DNA of 64,000 nucleotides from Tubulanus polymorphus (lineage: Eukaryota > Nemertea > Palaeonemertea > Tubulaniformes > Tubulanidae). Position numbers and translations under genes: made by a program. Of the stretch, positions 23,220-34,800 are shown piece by piece. The stretch spans positions 19,068,153-19,132,152 of the forward strand of contig NC_134028.1 in assembly GCF_964204645.1 (NCBI RefSeq). Direction: 5' to 3'. The notes beneath the pieces were generated by a model. That model saw only the letters and a program-made list of their open reading frames with translations. It searched no databases and had not been told where the DNA came from. How positions within the stretch are numbered: the first letter of the stretch is position 1; each line of letters opens with the position of its first letter.

Positions 23220-24169
23220 TAAAGAATTAAGAATGATATTGAGCACAGATGAAAAATATTCGGTGATAAGTCAAACAAAGCGAGAAGTCAAGTCAAACAT
23301 AAGTATTTACCTGTATGTACTTTAAGGAGATCTATAATTTTCCCTTTAGTTGTGAATAGCACATTGACTAAATCACTGCCGCATTGACATTTCAACTCTT
23401 TTGGTTTTATCACCTTTGTACTTCTCGTCGGCGGAGTGATTGGTAGAGTTTTCGGAATTTTCTTATTGGTTTTGAGAAATGCGATCAACTGTTGAAGAGC
23501 TTCACCATTAGGTGGATACGTATTATTGTGCTGAGTAACACTTTCGGTCGCAGGACAGGTAACACTTTCGGTCGCAGGACAGGGCTCTGTAGCAGGTTCG
23601 TTGTCTGAAAATGCGATTTTGGATTGCCGGAGGAACCATTTTGCAATGGCTTGTGTATACATCCTCTCTGGCACGTTGTACAGCGACAGTTAAGTTGAGA
23701 CGATAATAAGTCAAATGTAACAATACAGCGCCCAAAATGAGCCCAGGATGTGATATATATATATCGACATATGCGTAAAGCGCTCACTGGTTTTCATTAC
23801 TGATAGTAAAGGCACACCATCCATGTTTGCTGATTGGTAGATTTTTTGGGCTTCGTTTTTTCGAATTTTCACTTATGATCTTTCTATTTACAAGTTCGCT
23901 GAGATATCTTTCGTTAAGAGCTATGGAGCCAGGTTTTATGGCATAATTAGTACTCTTTGTATGGTCGCAGATGAATGTCGAATTACCTGCGCGAACTGTT
24001 GCCAACATAAACTCTGAACAAGAATTTTCCTCCCATTCAATTTGTGCAGGCGGTGCTGTGCGATATAGTACATGGAGCGGATATCAGGGGCCATGCAAAT
24101 TTTTTCTAACCATGAATAGTCCTTGTTTAGTATCAACACAAACACCTTCGTGACGACGCGCGTTGTTTA

Positions 24170-24526
24170 TTATTTCGAATGTGTTGCAATATGCGCTTTC
24201 AAATTACGTTTATAGCGTATCACAGTGCCACATATTTCACAAGTAACATTATCGGTGCGTCCATGAGTACGAGATATGGCTGCAATCTCTGGTTGGATGT
24301 CAACAACAACGGGAGCCATCGCATGGGATGCTGAAGATACGGCTGCAGTCTCTGGTTGGATGTCGACACGGGATGTTGAGGACTCTGATGCTGCAACATT
24401 TTCATATTTTTCGATGTGGCTGATGAATTTTTCTTTTCGCGTCACTGAGTCGTTACAAATAGGACAGTGATAATGTCTGTTTCTGCTCAGTGATGTCCCG
24501 TCACATTCAAAGTGACAAGAAAGCAC
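24170..24526 (-). pseudogene. C2H2 zinc-finger exon
   Basis: A 118-codon frame with a C2H2-like finger near the start (CPICNDSV...FISHIEKY) and a full finger at the end (CEICGTVIRYKRNLKAHIATH). Between them is a duplicated VDIQPE-T/I-AAVS/IS motif. It is preceded by an acceptor-like TTACAG at about 24536. It appears to be the N-terminal exon of the HMGXB3-like gene, since its reading continues into EGVCVD after a one-base shift. Confidence 0.6.
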
Positions 24527-24859
24527 CAGTAAACCTGTAATTTAAGTAAAGGTAACGTCATATACGTAAACATTGGTGATGTGAAAATAAGCATTTGATA
24601 AGGCACAACATCAGCCATTACTTAACAGGCTATTAGGAAACAGTATCAATGATAGGTCGCCCAAATGGCTCAGCAGTTATCTCTGAACGAAAACCTGTAG
24701 CCGAAATCAACGGAACGCCTCATCTTGGAATAAGTCGGTCTAACTAGTGGAGTCATGCAAGGTAGTATCCTAAGTAGTCTTCTGTTTAATGTCCTGGCAA
24801 ATGACATACACAGTAATCCAAAACATATCAGACCGAGTAAATTTCCAAAACGACCTTAA

Positions 24860-25395
24860 CACACTGTTCGACCAAAAAACTTAATGTTCCGACAAGAAAA
24901 TCTTGTTTGAATGAAAATAATTCTTTGATCGAACAATACGCTTTTTGTTTGAACCAAAACTTTTCTTCATTTTGACAAAAAATGTGTTCGAATAAAAAGC
25001 TATGTTATTGTTGAAATGAAAAACTGTTTGTCCCGGCAAAAAAATTTGGTTGAGCGAAAACAATTTTTTAGAACGAATGTTTGAATGTAAACAATTCTGT
25101 TCGATTGAACGAAATACTTAATACTTTTGGTTCGGAGAAAAAACTTCTTACAATATACTTGTTCGAACGAAAAACTTAATGTTCTGACAAGAAAATTCTG
25201 TTCAAATTAAAACGATTCTGTTCGATCGAACGATTGTTCGAACGAAAAACCTTTCGTTTGGACAAAAAAAGTTTGTTCAACTTTGTTCTAACGATTTTTT
25301 CAAATTGGTTCAATCGAACAGAATATTATTGGTTCGAACGAAATAAATTTTGTTCCGACGAAAGATTTTCAAGCGAAAGGCCTTTTGAACGAGAA
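24860..25395. repeat. Degenerate TTCGAACGAA-type minisatellite
   Basis: About 530 bp built from diverged units of the form GTTCGAACGAAAAAC, interspersed with TGTTCCGACAAGAAAA and GATTCTGTTCGATCGAACG. The core TTCGAACGAA is nearly palindromic and recurs at uneven spacing of about 15-40 bp. No coding is supported; frames here simply follow the repeat. Confidence 0.8.
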
Positions 25396-25423
25396 AAAAG
25401 ATATTTCTAGGGCTCCGCAGTAA

Positions 25424-25690
25424 CTAAAAGCTGGACGTAGGTCAGCCTTGTGACGCGATGCAATCCTCGCGTTGCATTGCAAGTTTCGGTGCAAGTTGCT
25501 TGTGATACGATTGTCAGCGACTGTGTGCGACTAGTTTCTGCCGGTCGCAAGAGCACGTAGGTCGCAACCCGTCACAAGGGAGTGTAGGTCAATGAGTCGT
25601 TGCGACACAATCGTCGCTGGCGGTCGCAGTGAATTGCGTCGCAGTGAGTCACTAGCCGTCGCAAGGCCGACCTACGCCCGGCCTAAGTCA
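25424..25690. mobile_element. GC-rich MITE with CGTAGGTC ends
   Basis: The left end GGACGTAGGTCAGCCTTG (from 25432), followed by TGAC, is matched by its approximate complement at 25658-25680 (GTCGCAAGGCCGACCTACGC). Inside are many GTCGCA/TGCGAC words. It is about 250 bp, without coding, and strikingly GC-rich against its AT-rich surroundings. The inner copies of the GTCGCA word may be foldback arms. Confidence 0.75.
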
Positions 25691-25699
25691 TTAGGAATT

Positions 25700-26553
25700 A
25701 ATGAAATACCAGTTTCATTTATGATGAAAAAACTCAAATGAAAAGTCTGGCTTATAAAGTTGTCTGTTCAGGCGAAATTTTCAAAAAAATCTTCATTTTT
25801 GCCAATAAAATTGATAATTGTGATTGATCGTTGCAAGTCAGAACCAGTTAATCACTAATTAACATGCATTTTAATAATCAGATTGCTCCTTTACAGTGAA
25901 CTTAGCTTTTACCTCGTAGAGGCTACTAGGGTATGTAGGCCTATGTATATGCGTAGGCCTAACATCCGGACAGATTGGTCGTAGGCCTATGGAATAACAA
26001 CCATCCTAAATATCGTAAATTTTGTTTTGAAGTTCAATCCAATGAGTCCGTTAATAAAAGCAACAATTATACTGTGTTTGTTTGAGACAGTAAAGCTCAG
26101 TGCCGGTAGGCCTAAAGCCTTAAGGTCGCGTAAAACTCGATAAACACTTCAAGCGACACAGCGAACGATCTCCTTTCCCCCACAGCGAATGCTAACTCCG
26201 AATGTCAAGTGTGAGTCCATCATACGGATAGGAATGTGTTATATACTTGTATTTAGTAAATACCTAGTGCATTTGACAATGATCGGTATGTACTGTAGGA
26301 AATATAGAGTATTGATATTGATATAGAGGTTGAGGCCCGCGGCCGAATAAAGTAATATATTCTTCTATTTTGATACCTCATCGACACAACAGCTTTTCTC
26401 CGCTATATCTCTTCGGCGTGTGTAGTTTAGGCCTACGACTCCCCGGTACACTAATGATTATCTTAGTAAATACACGGTTAATTTGGTAAAGAAAAATAGG
26501 TATTGTTAAACTAACTGCTTGAAGCCCGTGGCCAAATCACTGGTAGTAATAAA
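25700..26553. other. Unassigned spacer
   Basis: Non-coding sequence with several GTAGGCCTA and TAGGCCTA words between 25925 and 26115, which may be a decayed repeat. No gene is recognised. Confidence 0.35.
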
Positions 26554-27515
26554 TTAATTTGGACGACCACGGCATGGCTTACCCTTCTTTACCAGAGCCT
26601 GGGTGAGGGTGGCTTGGAATACTTTCATGGGCATGGTCTTCATTATGCCAAGTAAGTTACAATCTCGCCTGTACAAAAACCAAGAATTCACAACTGCCAA
26701 GGTGACAGTGTGGTAAAAGATATACAGATACCATCTTTTACTCTTCAACTGTCGCTTATACAGAGATGACAACATGTCAAGCAAATCTACTCCACCCATG
26801 CTCTGGTTATAGAGTTTGATTATGGCAGGACGGTTTACCTACACATGAGTTTTGCTGGACTTGTTATATCGCTGAACCTGCTCGACCGGGTCTTTTCCAG
26901 CATATATGGAAATAAGCCTCACGACCTTGCTGTCTAACCAGCACACGAGAGACAGGTTTCTGGTCTTCTCGTACACAGCGGAAATGGCTCCACGTCCCAT
27001 TACTTTCAAATCTTTCTCGGATTTTAGCGGCGCATTGTGCACACGGTTTGCTGAATTGTACCTGTGTACTGAAGACCCCGTCGAGCAAGTTCAGCTGCCA
27101 TTTCAAAGTTGGAAAAATAATTGTCTGCAAAGACCTTGTATGGTATATTTGGTGGTAGTGACTGACACATCTGCAAGACAACATTACCGCCAAGGCCACA
27201 GTGTGGCAGATCATCGATACCAATGCCAGTGCCCTTGCCTTGGTATACAGCGAAATCGTGGAGGAAACCAGATGCACTACAGCGCCCCTACAATTTAAAG
27301 CCCCATTTTTTCGTTTTTTTTGGCATGTACTGCTTACAAATTGACCTTCCTTTGAAGGCGACCATAATCTCTTCTATGCTTTGGTTTTCATCATCATTAC
27401 TGACCGAAAGAAAATTTTTCCACTGTGATTCTAACCACGGACGGAGTTTCCATATCCGATCAGCTTTTTTATCATCTTCTGTGGCAAGATTGTTATCGGG
27501 AGCCGGGAGTAGCAT
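26554..27515 (-). pseudogene. piggyBac transposase 4, truncated and broken
   Basis: The frame begins inside the catalytic domain (27515: DDKKADRIWKLRPWLESQWK) and passes SIEEIMVAFKG, where the usual first catalytic Asp is Glu. It then breaks across several frames (27277-26839: NLSLVCWLDSKVV) and resumes at 26799 with SMGGVDLLDMLSSLYKRQLK, containing the third Asp. The acidic N-terminus and Cys-rich C-terminus are absent. It cannot be functional as seen. Confidence 0.88.
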
Positions 27516-27560
27516 TTGATGAAAAAATATTCCCGATCATCGGGAAAACACTCGGAAGGG
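26554..27560 (-). mobile_element. piggyBac element 4 (one end kept)
   Basis: The right end reads, on the minus strand, CCCTTCCGAGTGTTT followed by the palindrome TTCCCGATGATCGGGAA, and is flanked by TTAA at 27561-27564. No matching left end was found, and the Cys-rich tail of the transposase is missing, so the left side is lost or degraded. Confidence 0.8.
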
Positions 27561-27779
27561 TTAACTATCTCTAAAAGCAGCTTGGTCTCAACAGGCTTAA
27601 CCATAAGTCATGCAACTTTTTTAAACTCAATATCTCCACACCTGATCGGCACAGATGCACCAAATTGCTACCAAAGGTTAAACAAAACATGAAGTCTTCA
27701 AATTTATATAACATTACCTTTTATATCTTGATTTAAACTTTTTACAGAATGTTTAAGTGTGATTGCCATTTTGCCTCCA

Positions 27780-28200
27780 TTCCAATTTTTTCCACCTTAA
27801 TGTTTCTTATCTCAATGATTATGTTTCTCTTTAATTGTTCAATAGTTTTTGGTGTGTTCCGGTAAACCCTGTCCTTTAGAGAGAAAATAATCCAATGTGT
27901 TCGCATTGGGAGAGCAGACTGGCCAGTTCACTGGAGATCTCCAACTCAGTACTTGTACGCCAACTCAACCATGCACCAAAGTTAATGACTTCTCTGCAGT
28001 GTGAGGAGAAGCTCTATCCTGTTGGAACCAATGCGATTCAATACTCTGTTTGTCATAATTTCTTCTCGATGATGACATAAAGTATGTGGTGATCATGTGC
28101 CTATACAGTCTTCCATTCATGGTTACGGCTTTCCTATCATCATCCTAAAAGAAATATTGGCCAATTATTCCGTCCCAGCTCAATGCACACCACCAAAAAA
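27780..28200 (-). pseudogene. Mariner/Tc-type transposase fragment
   Basis: Minus-strand translation gives pieces in several frames of an IS630-Tc1-mariner transposase C-terminal half: WDGIIGQYFF, AVTMNGRLYRHMITTYF, HWFQQDRASPHTAEKSL (second catalytic region), SPVNWPVCSPNANTLDYFL (third Asp region) and PEHTKNYXTIKEKHN. Several stops and shifts are present. It lies just upstream of the DUS1L start. Confidence 0.7.
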
Positions 28201-28234
28201 TCATAAAGACTAGTCTTTTTGAAAGAATAAGTTG

Positions 28235-28365
28235 AAATGCAAGACTAGACCACAGTTTGACTAACCGGCACACTAACCACGATTTCGTGCGGCCTCTTAT
28301 TTTTAGCTGGTTAGCGTAACCACAGATAAGCCACTAACCACGGTTAGGCTAACAGGGTTTTCCTG
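28235..28365. repeat. Small imperfect inverted repeat region
   Basis: Repeated CTAACC and GGTTAG words (ACTAACCACGATTTCGTG, GCTGGTTAGCGTAACC, CACTAACCACGGTTAG) are arranged as short inverted repeats. It is possibly the remnant of a small MITE close to the DUS1L promoter. Confidence 0.45.
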
Positions 28366-28618
28366 TGCCCGCCCCTGGTTGTGACGCTCCTTGTTATATG
28401 CAACTGCAACCCTGTAATAAACTTTACAGGCATTTCATCCATGCTATATCTTTTTGTATTTTAGTCAAAGCAATGGCAAAATTAGTTGAAATGCAACAAG
28501 CAAGGCTTGTTATAGGCCTATTTCATTATTTGATTCCAAAATTGGGTATATTTAAACCTGTTGTCAGTTGAAGTTGTCAATGCATTGGTATATAGAAATA
28601 TGACAGTTATCTTTTAGG

Positions 28619-28873
28619 ATGAATTCAACACAGGAACAGGTGCGATTGAAAAAGAAGGGCTATGATTTTTGGCGGACAGATTTGAGCGGTGCAAAGTACG
28701 TTGTCGCTCCAATGGTTGATCAGAGTGAGTTAGCTTGGAGATTATTAAGTAAAAGATATGGTGCTGAATTATGCTACACTCCGATGATTCATGCTTCGGT
28801 TTTTATAAGAGATGAACATTACAGAAAGGAGTCGATGATGTCTTGTTCAGCTGACCGACCACTTATTGTCCAG
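28619..28873 (+). CDS. DUS1L: DUS1L exon 1
   Basis: Starts [18 protein letters not shown] and includes the [14 protein letters not shown] signature. Ends in LIVQ|GTTTGT, phase 0. Confidence 0.93.
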
Positions 28874-31800
28874 GTTTGTATTAGATATGCTTAGATGTTT
28901 TTATTTCTCTGAAACAGTAGTATTTAATTATCTTCTCAATCCCAAGGCAACAACTACACTGATTCTACTAAATCTTCCAGCTTTCCGGTGGATGAAAATC
29001 ATATCTAAAATATTTCTGAAACGTTGACCTCTGTTTCATTGTTCTCTATGTTGGACAAACAATTTTTAGCCCAGTTTTAGGTTAAAATAGCTTATTAGGT
29101 ATTAAGTATTAATAATTAGTCGTCAAAATAGCTTCTCTTCAGTGATCCATACATACACATATTGCAGTTCGTCCCAAAATTGTTCCAACTAGAAAATTCT
29201 TAAGTTGAAGAAAACACTTATTCGCTGGGCATCTGAATCACACTTATTCGCTGGGCATGCAAATTGAAGTTGCATCTCTCTTAGATTTTCGAGCTGTATC
29301 ACTGTACAGATGTATAGCCATGATAGCGCAACTCCCTTTTGGCTTCAATGCCTCTGGCTTACAGTTGTCAATGTGCTAAACAGTTGGATGACTTCTTACA
29401 GTTATTTCACTGCAACATCTACATTGTTTCATCACATGGCCTTGGCGTAGGCATCTAAGCACAACCTTGTTGATCACAAAAAGTCTCGACTTATGGTAAA
29501 TCAGACTTCTTTAGAAACATGTCACAGTCACAGTTAAGTTCCAATGACTGTGATGTAACTCCAACCAACGATTGCTTCATAATGTGGTTAGGATCCAATA
29601 ATCCAACAGGAGGGACTGATTCACTTTTTCAATATCTCTCTTGGCCATTTTGTTAACGTAACAAAAAACATGATCCTTGGAACAACAAATCCAACGCAAA
29701 AAACTATACAAAGCAAATAGTTTTAGATGTTTCAATATTGTAACATCGACAGTACAGCGAATGATAAAGATTACCTACTGAGAAAAAAGCAACATGCAAT
29801 GTAGGTTTTACATCTAAACAGGCAGCTACACAACAAGTACATCGCTAAACTGAACATCTCCTTTGAATAGATAATTGAAAATGTAATGTGCTGGATGAGA
29901 GTTCCATTCAATTTAACTGTCAGTCAATTTTTCGACAATTCCCTTATATGAAAAAAATATCTCCATGCTTAGATTAGTATACAAATGTATACTGAAATCA
30001 TCACAGGCAGTATAGGGAATGAAATTTAGTATGTTTTGGCTTTATTTAGGCTAGCATGGGTGTATGCTGGAGGTGATGTAATACGGCTGGTCCATTTGTT
30101 GGCAAATATTCGTTGATGGATTAAAAGGGGGTTTTATAACGATTTCTAACCAGAATTATCTGTAAATCTTATTTACAAAACTTATTTACAGTTTTGTGCC
30201 AATGAACCAGAAATCCTACTAAAAGCAGCAAAGTTAGCTGAGCCATTTTGTGAAGCTGTCGATCTAAATCTCGGCTGTCCACAAGCCATTGCTAAAAGAG
30301 GTCACTATGGTGTATTCCTGCAAGACGAGTGGGAGCTTCTTCATAAAATGAGTAAAGTATCCTATTTATCTTACAATGCTCTCCTAAAATTATCCCAGTG
30401 CACACACCTACACGGGCATGACGACCGTTAATGCAGGACAAAGACCGAGTTTTTGAGCCTTGCGATCGATATACGTAGTTTTATTGGTGTTGGTGAATTG
30501 ACATGTACTCTGCGACATGTGGCTGCACTTCCCTTAAGAACCCATGTCCAGATATCACTTGAGACCCATATTTTATCTAAAGATTTAATCAAGGACTATT
30601 AAGATTGTCCTTTTAATAGAATTTGCATCCTTTCTCATTACCAGACTCCAAAACTTGGTTGCCAACTCTGGACATGTACCTGTATTATTTTCTTTTCTAG
30701 TAAGTCTATGCAATGAGCAGTTAAATGTTCCAATTACTTGTAAAATAAGAGTATTTCATGATATAAAGAAGACAGTAAAATATGCTCAAATGTTAGAGTC
30801 TGCAGGATGTCAGGTTAGTGTATGTCTTTTTAATTTCATTATTAATGTAGTTCTCGGTACAAGTGGGTCAACACTATCTTTGTTACATCTATGAAGTGAG
30901 CAAAAATTTTTAAAACAAAAATTAACAGATAGATTCAAAAAATTTTGTCAGCTTTCTTTTGTTCACTGGTTTAGAAAAAAATATCCGCTAAATTTCCTTC
31001 TGAGGTAACATACTTCAATACAACTTTACCGCTACGTACTTCATCCCTAATGAAATGGTAAGGAATGTCTATGTGCTTCAAGCGCTGGTGTTGTACTGGA
31101 TTATTGGCCCCATACAATAAAGTTGGACTAACTTCGTCTCCAAAATTAAAATCTTTTAGAAGATGAGTCAAAAATTTGGATTCCTGCACAGCCGCAGCAA
31201 GCGCCATATATTCGGCTTCACACGTCGACAATGCGACGGTCTGCTGTTTTCTACTCTTCCATGATACAGGCCCACTCTCATGGGCTAAACTAAAGCAATA
31301 TCCGGTTATACTGCGTCTGTCTGAGGACGCTGCCCAATGGGCGTCTGAAACCAACTAAGCAAATCTCTTTACACTTCTTAAAATTCAAACATTTATACAA
31401 CTCCCTGTCAATGGGGGCATTCGGGTACGCAGATTTAACATCCATTTGGTGGACTACCAAGTCATGTTGCACAGCTAGCTGTATGAGCACTCTAACTGAC
31501 GTTAAACGTGCAGTTTGGGAAAACATCTCACCAAAATCTATTCCAGCAACTTGCAAGTAACCTTTCGCAACAAAACGTGCCTTGTATTGTTTCTGCCCAT
31601 TGGCATCACTCTTGATTGCGTATACCCGGCGACCCCCCACTACTTGACGGTCTTCTGGAACTGTTGATAACTCGAAAGTAGCCTCTACAAATTACCTGGA
31701 GTATGAGACATATAATAACAATAATCAATATTCATACAAGAAGTGGCATTTACATAATCATTATCTTCATTGTCACTTAAAACATAGTCTTGAAGATAGG

Positions 31801-34800
31801 AAGGTTTGCGACTTTCCCTTTTGGGATATTTACGATCAGTGTTTTGATCACTACTATTTGTTACGTCAGATTTTTCGACAGTAGTTTCCTCACTGGGATT
31901 TGAATTTTCAACATCTGCTTCATTACTACTCAGAAGTGCCTACGGGCGGCTAGAAACAATTCTTTGTGAACTGTGAGTCTAGTACTCTTCCATTTACGCT
32001 CCGCACATTTTCATCATGGACTTTGTGCCTTACATTTCACACATTTTGCATCATGGACTTTGTCGTGATCCTCGTCGAGACAAACGTAAGGTTACACGCT
32101 TGATTTTAACCGGAGCATGTTGATCGAGAGCAGCGCCTAACTCCAGATTGAAATATGTGAGACAATCAGTGACGTCGGTGAATTGGGAAATACCATCATT
32201 TATGACTGATAGGCGTGCTTTGAAAGAATCAGTGTCAATGTCCTGAAGCTTCCTGGTAGGTAGAGTGGCATGAGTTAATATCAGCTTAGGCTGCCGTAGA
32301 CCACAGACCACAAGGTTGTAATCGGATACCAATTCACCGACACTCAACGACCGAAGAAAATTGGCGTCACTTCTCGTTATAACCACATCCAGAATATGAC
32401 CAGCTCAATGTGTCGGTTTAGACAAATGCTGAGAGAGTGCAAAAGTATCCAGAATGTCGGAGAACTGCTTTGAATCAGGCAATGCAGGTTTGTACAAATG
32501 AAAGTTTATATCGCCAACTATAACTATGTCGTCGGTGGTACTCAACAGAGACTGCAGGAGTTCAGTCAACTCAACGAAGAATTTAGCAATGGTCAGTTTA
32601 TTAGCACGAGAAGGTGGTGGTCGATAAATCACGATACATCTAAGCCGATTTTCAGTCAGGCAAATCTGCAGCTGCATCACTTCAAAGGTTATAATTGAGT
32701 CCGATTTGAGTATTTTGACTGAACTGGATGTGCCTTTGATGAGAACACCAACACCACCATAACCTTTGTTCCCAGCAGGCGGTAGCTTGTGAATCTTAAA
32801 TCCATCTCTGTTAAGGGCTTTGACGAAATATTCATCCTTAGCAGAATTTGTTAACCATGTTTCAGTCAGGCAGAGAATGTCGAGGTTATTTTCAATTACG
32901 CTATCCCAGATGTTGTCAATTTTATTTCTGACTGACCTACAGTTTAGTAGCCCCTAAGGTCAAGTGACGTTTTCCACCATGGTGGTTTCGCCTGGTTGAT
33001 GGTCGTTTATATATGCTTAATGATCTAAGTTTGTCCCTGAGTGCACTGTGCATGACTGATTTGATATTGATGAGCGACTTGACAGTTGTATAGTCCATTT
33101 CGATACCAGCTTGACTTGGTTGATTCATAACCGTGCATGGATGATCGTCTATCTCTATGTATAGTAGTCCACACAGAATAAACTTTAATAGTTTCCAGAA
33201 TTTAAATCCAGTCAAAATCACCATATCCATTTTATTCAAGCAGTGCTAATTGTCACCAAGATGAAATCCACTGATAGTTACATATTCATACAATTGTCCA
33301 GCAGTGAACTAGATATATTACTGGAGGAAAACTTGAGTTTAGATAGAGCAGACAGGAGCAGCAAATTAAGCGCTCACTAGCGACCTCTATCAATTGTTAT
33401 GAGGCTTATACACTAAATAGGCAGGACTTGTCCTGTCGTACCCGACAAAAATACCTTGTTCACAACTGTCATCTAATTTTGACTTGTTTTGGGTATAAGC
33501 GTAACACGTACGACCAAAAGTGTGCATGTGGCTCAAGTTTGGCTGCCTGCCAAGAAGCGCCTCATATGGAGTTTTCTTCAGACGAGTGTTAAAACACCTG
33601 TTCGTTATGTACGCTGCTGTTAGAACAGCCTACGTCCACAGTTGTTATGGTAATTTAGCCTCTAATAGGAGACATCTCACCATTTTGAAAAGTGACCTCC
33701 ATGACATCTCAGCCGTGCCATTTAGGTGAGGTGCGGACTTTTCATGTTTTTATCTGTTTTTCTATCAACAAGGATTCAAATTCCTTGGAAATGAATTCCC
33801 CGCCACCATCACTCCTTACACTTTTAACTATATTCACCTTCCCATATGGGGCTATGTCGGCTAAAAAGGTTCTAAATGCATGTAAAGCATCAGCTTTCTT
33901 CTTAATAAAATACACTGACACTACATTAGAATAATCATCTACACAGCATAAGGCGTATTGAAACCTTTATCATCAACTGGTTTGATTGGCCCTGCCAAAT
34001 CACAATGTATTAGGTTAAACGGGGCTTTTGCTCTTTCATTTGGTGCACGATTTCTAGACTGAGGCATTTTTCCTAGTACACATTCTTTACATTTAAAATC
34101 TCTTTTAGGACCTGTAATTTTCATACCTTTGACCACTTTCTCTAACCTAATTATATCGGGTACATTACAATGCCCATGAATACAGTGCCATTCACATAAA
34201 CTATGTGCTTCTTTTTCGCAGGAGATGGTATTATACATAAAATACAGACGACCATGTTTTCTGAAATTAAAAAAAGTACCATCTTTAGCAGTAAGATTAC
34301 CAGAATCTGAATAAAAATTCACCTTTGCACCTTGTCCAGTTGCCGCCTGGACCGAAAAAATATTTTGTTTAAATTTGGGCATAAACAGAGTTCTTTCTAA
34401 TATAACTTTATGCGTGTTTGCGTGTGAGTCGGTCAGGGAAACCTGCCCATTTCCCCTTTTAAGCTCTATATTGTTCTTTCTAGTTCCGTCTGCTAGCTCG
34501 ATGAAATGTTCCGCTGGTTTAAAGTTATCATCGAATGAAAGAAATTTTGTCTCGTCGTTCAGGATATGAGTGGTGGCACCACAATCCACGAGTAAACTGT
34601 TATTACCAGAATTTATTGTATACCCGCTGTTGTTATCGGAGTTCACACTAAAAATGAACGAGTTTTTATCGCTGTTGTTTCCGAATACGAATTTAGCTGC
34701 ATCGTGACCTTGTCCTCATTGTAGTTTCCTACAGAAATTAGTATCATGTGTATCGCTTGCAGTATTCGCACCATCGCCGTGGTCTGTTTTGTTTACAATC

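Larger units (their letters stand above)
21740..24526 (-). pseudogene. HMGXB3/KDZ-like cysteine-cluster gene, broken, with introns
   Basis: An intron-containing minus-strand gene like the 'HMG domain-containing protein 3-like' genes repeated in fish and invertebrate genomes, probably tied to KDZ-type transposons. In order: C2H2 fingers (24526-24170, HCPICNDSV and CEICGTVIRYKRNLKAHIATH); EGVCVDTKQGLFMVRKN and beyond (24150-23784); a SWIM-like Cys motif CRCTTCQRGCIH (about 23690); CQCGSDLVNVLFTTKGKIIDL (23674-23312); CIACNRWFRYQEYDEGLHNFDD (23219-23080); HTAVGQVTASLEYF...CVLCGIHP (22998-22820); DLIDMDAFLEEL (about 22690-22610); YDNWAPWLGKSRGDN; SAP-like FPLKEIKKVCTSIGL (about 22218-22070); VVYGLKFLLRGES (about 21955-21775). 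Breaks include a stop in LHGP*YPLH, a one-base loss after GCIHK, and a shift after LKAHIAT. The family match is from recall. Confidence 0.65.

Noticed and set aside
24881-25063. Open frame in the minisatellite
   Set aside because: Produced by the repeated GAACGAAAAAC unit.
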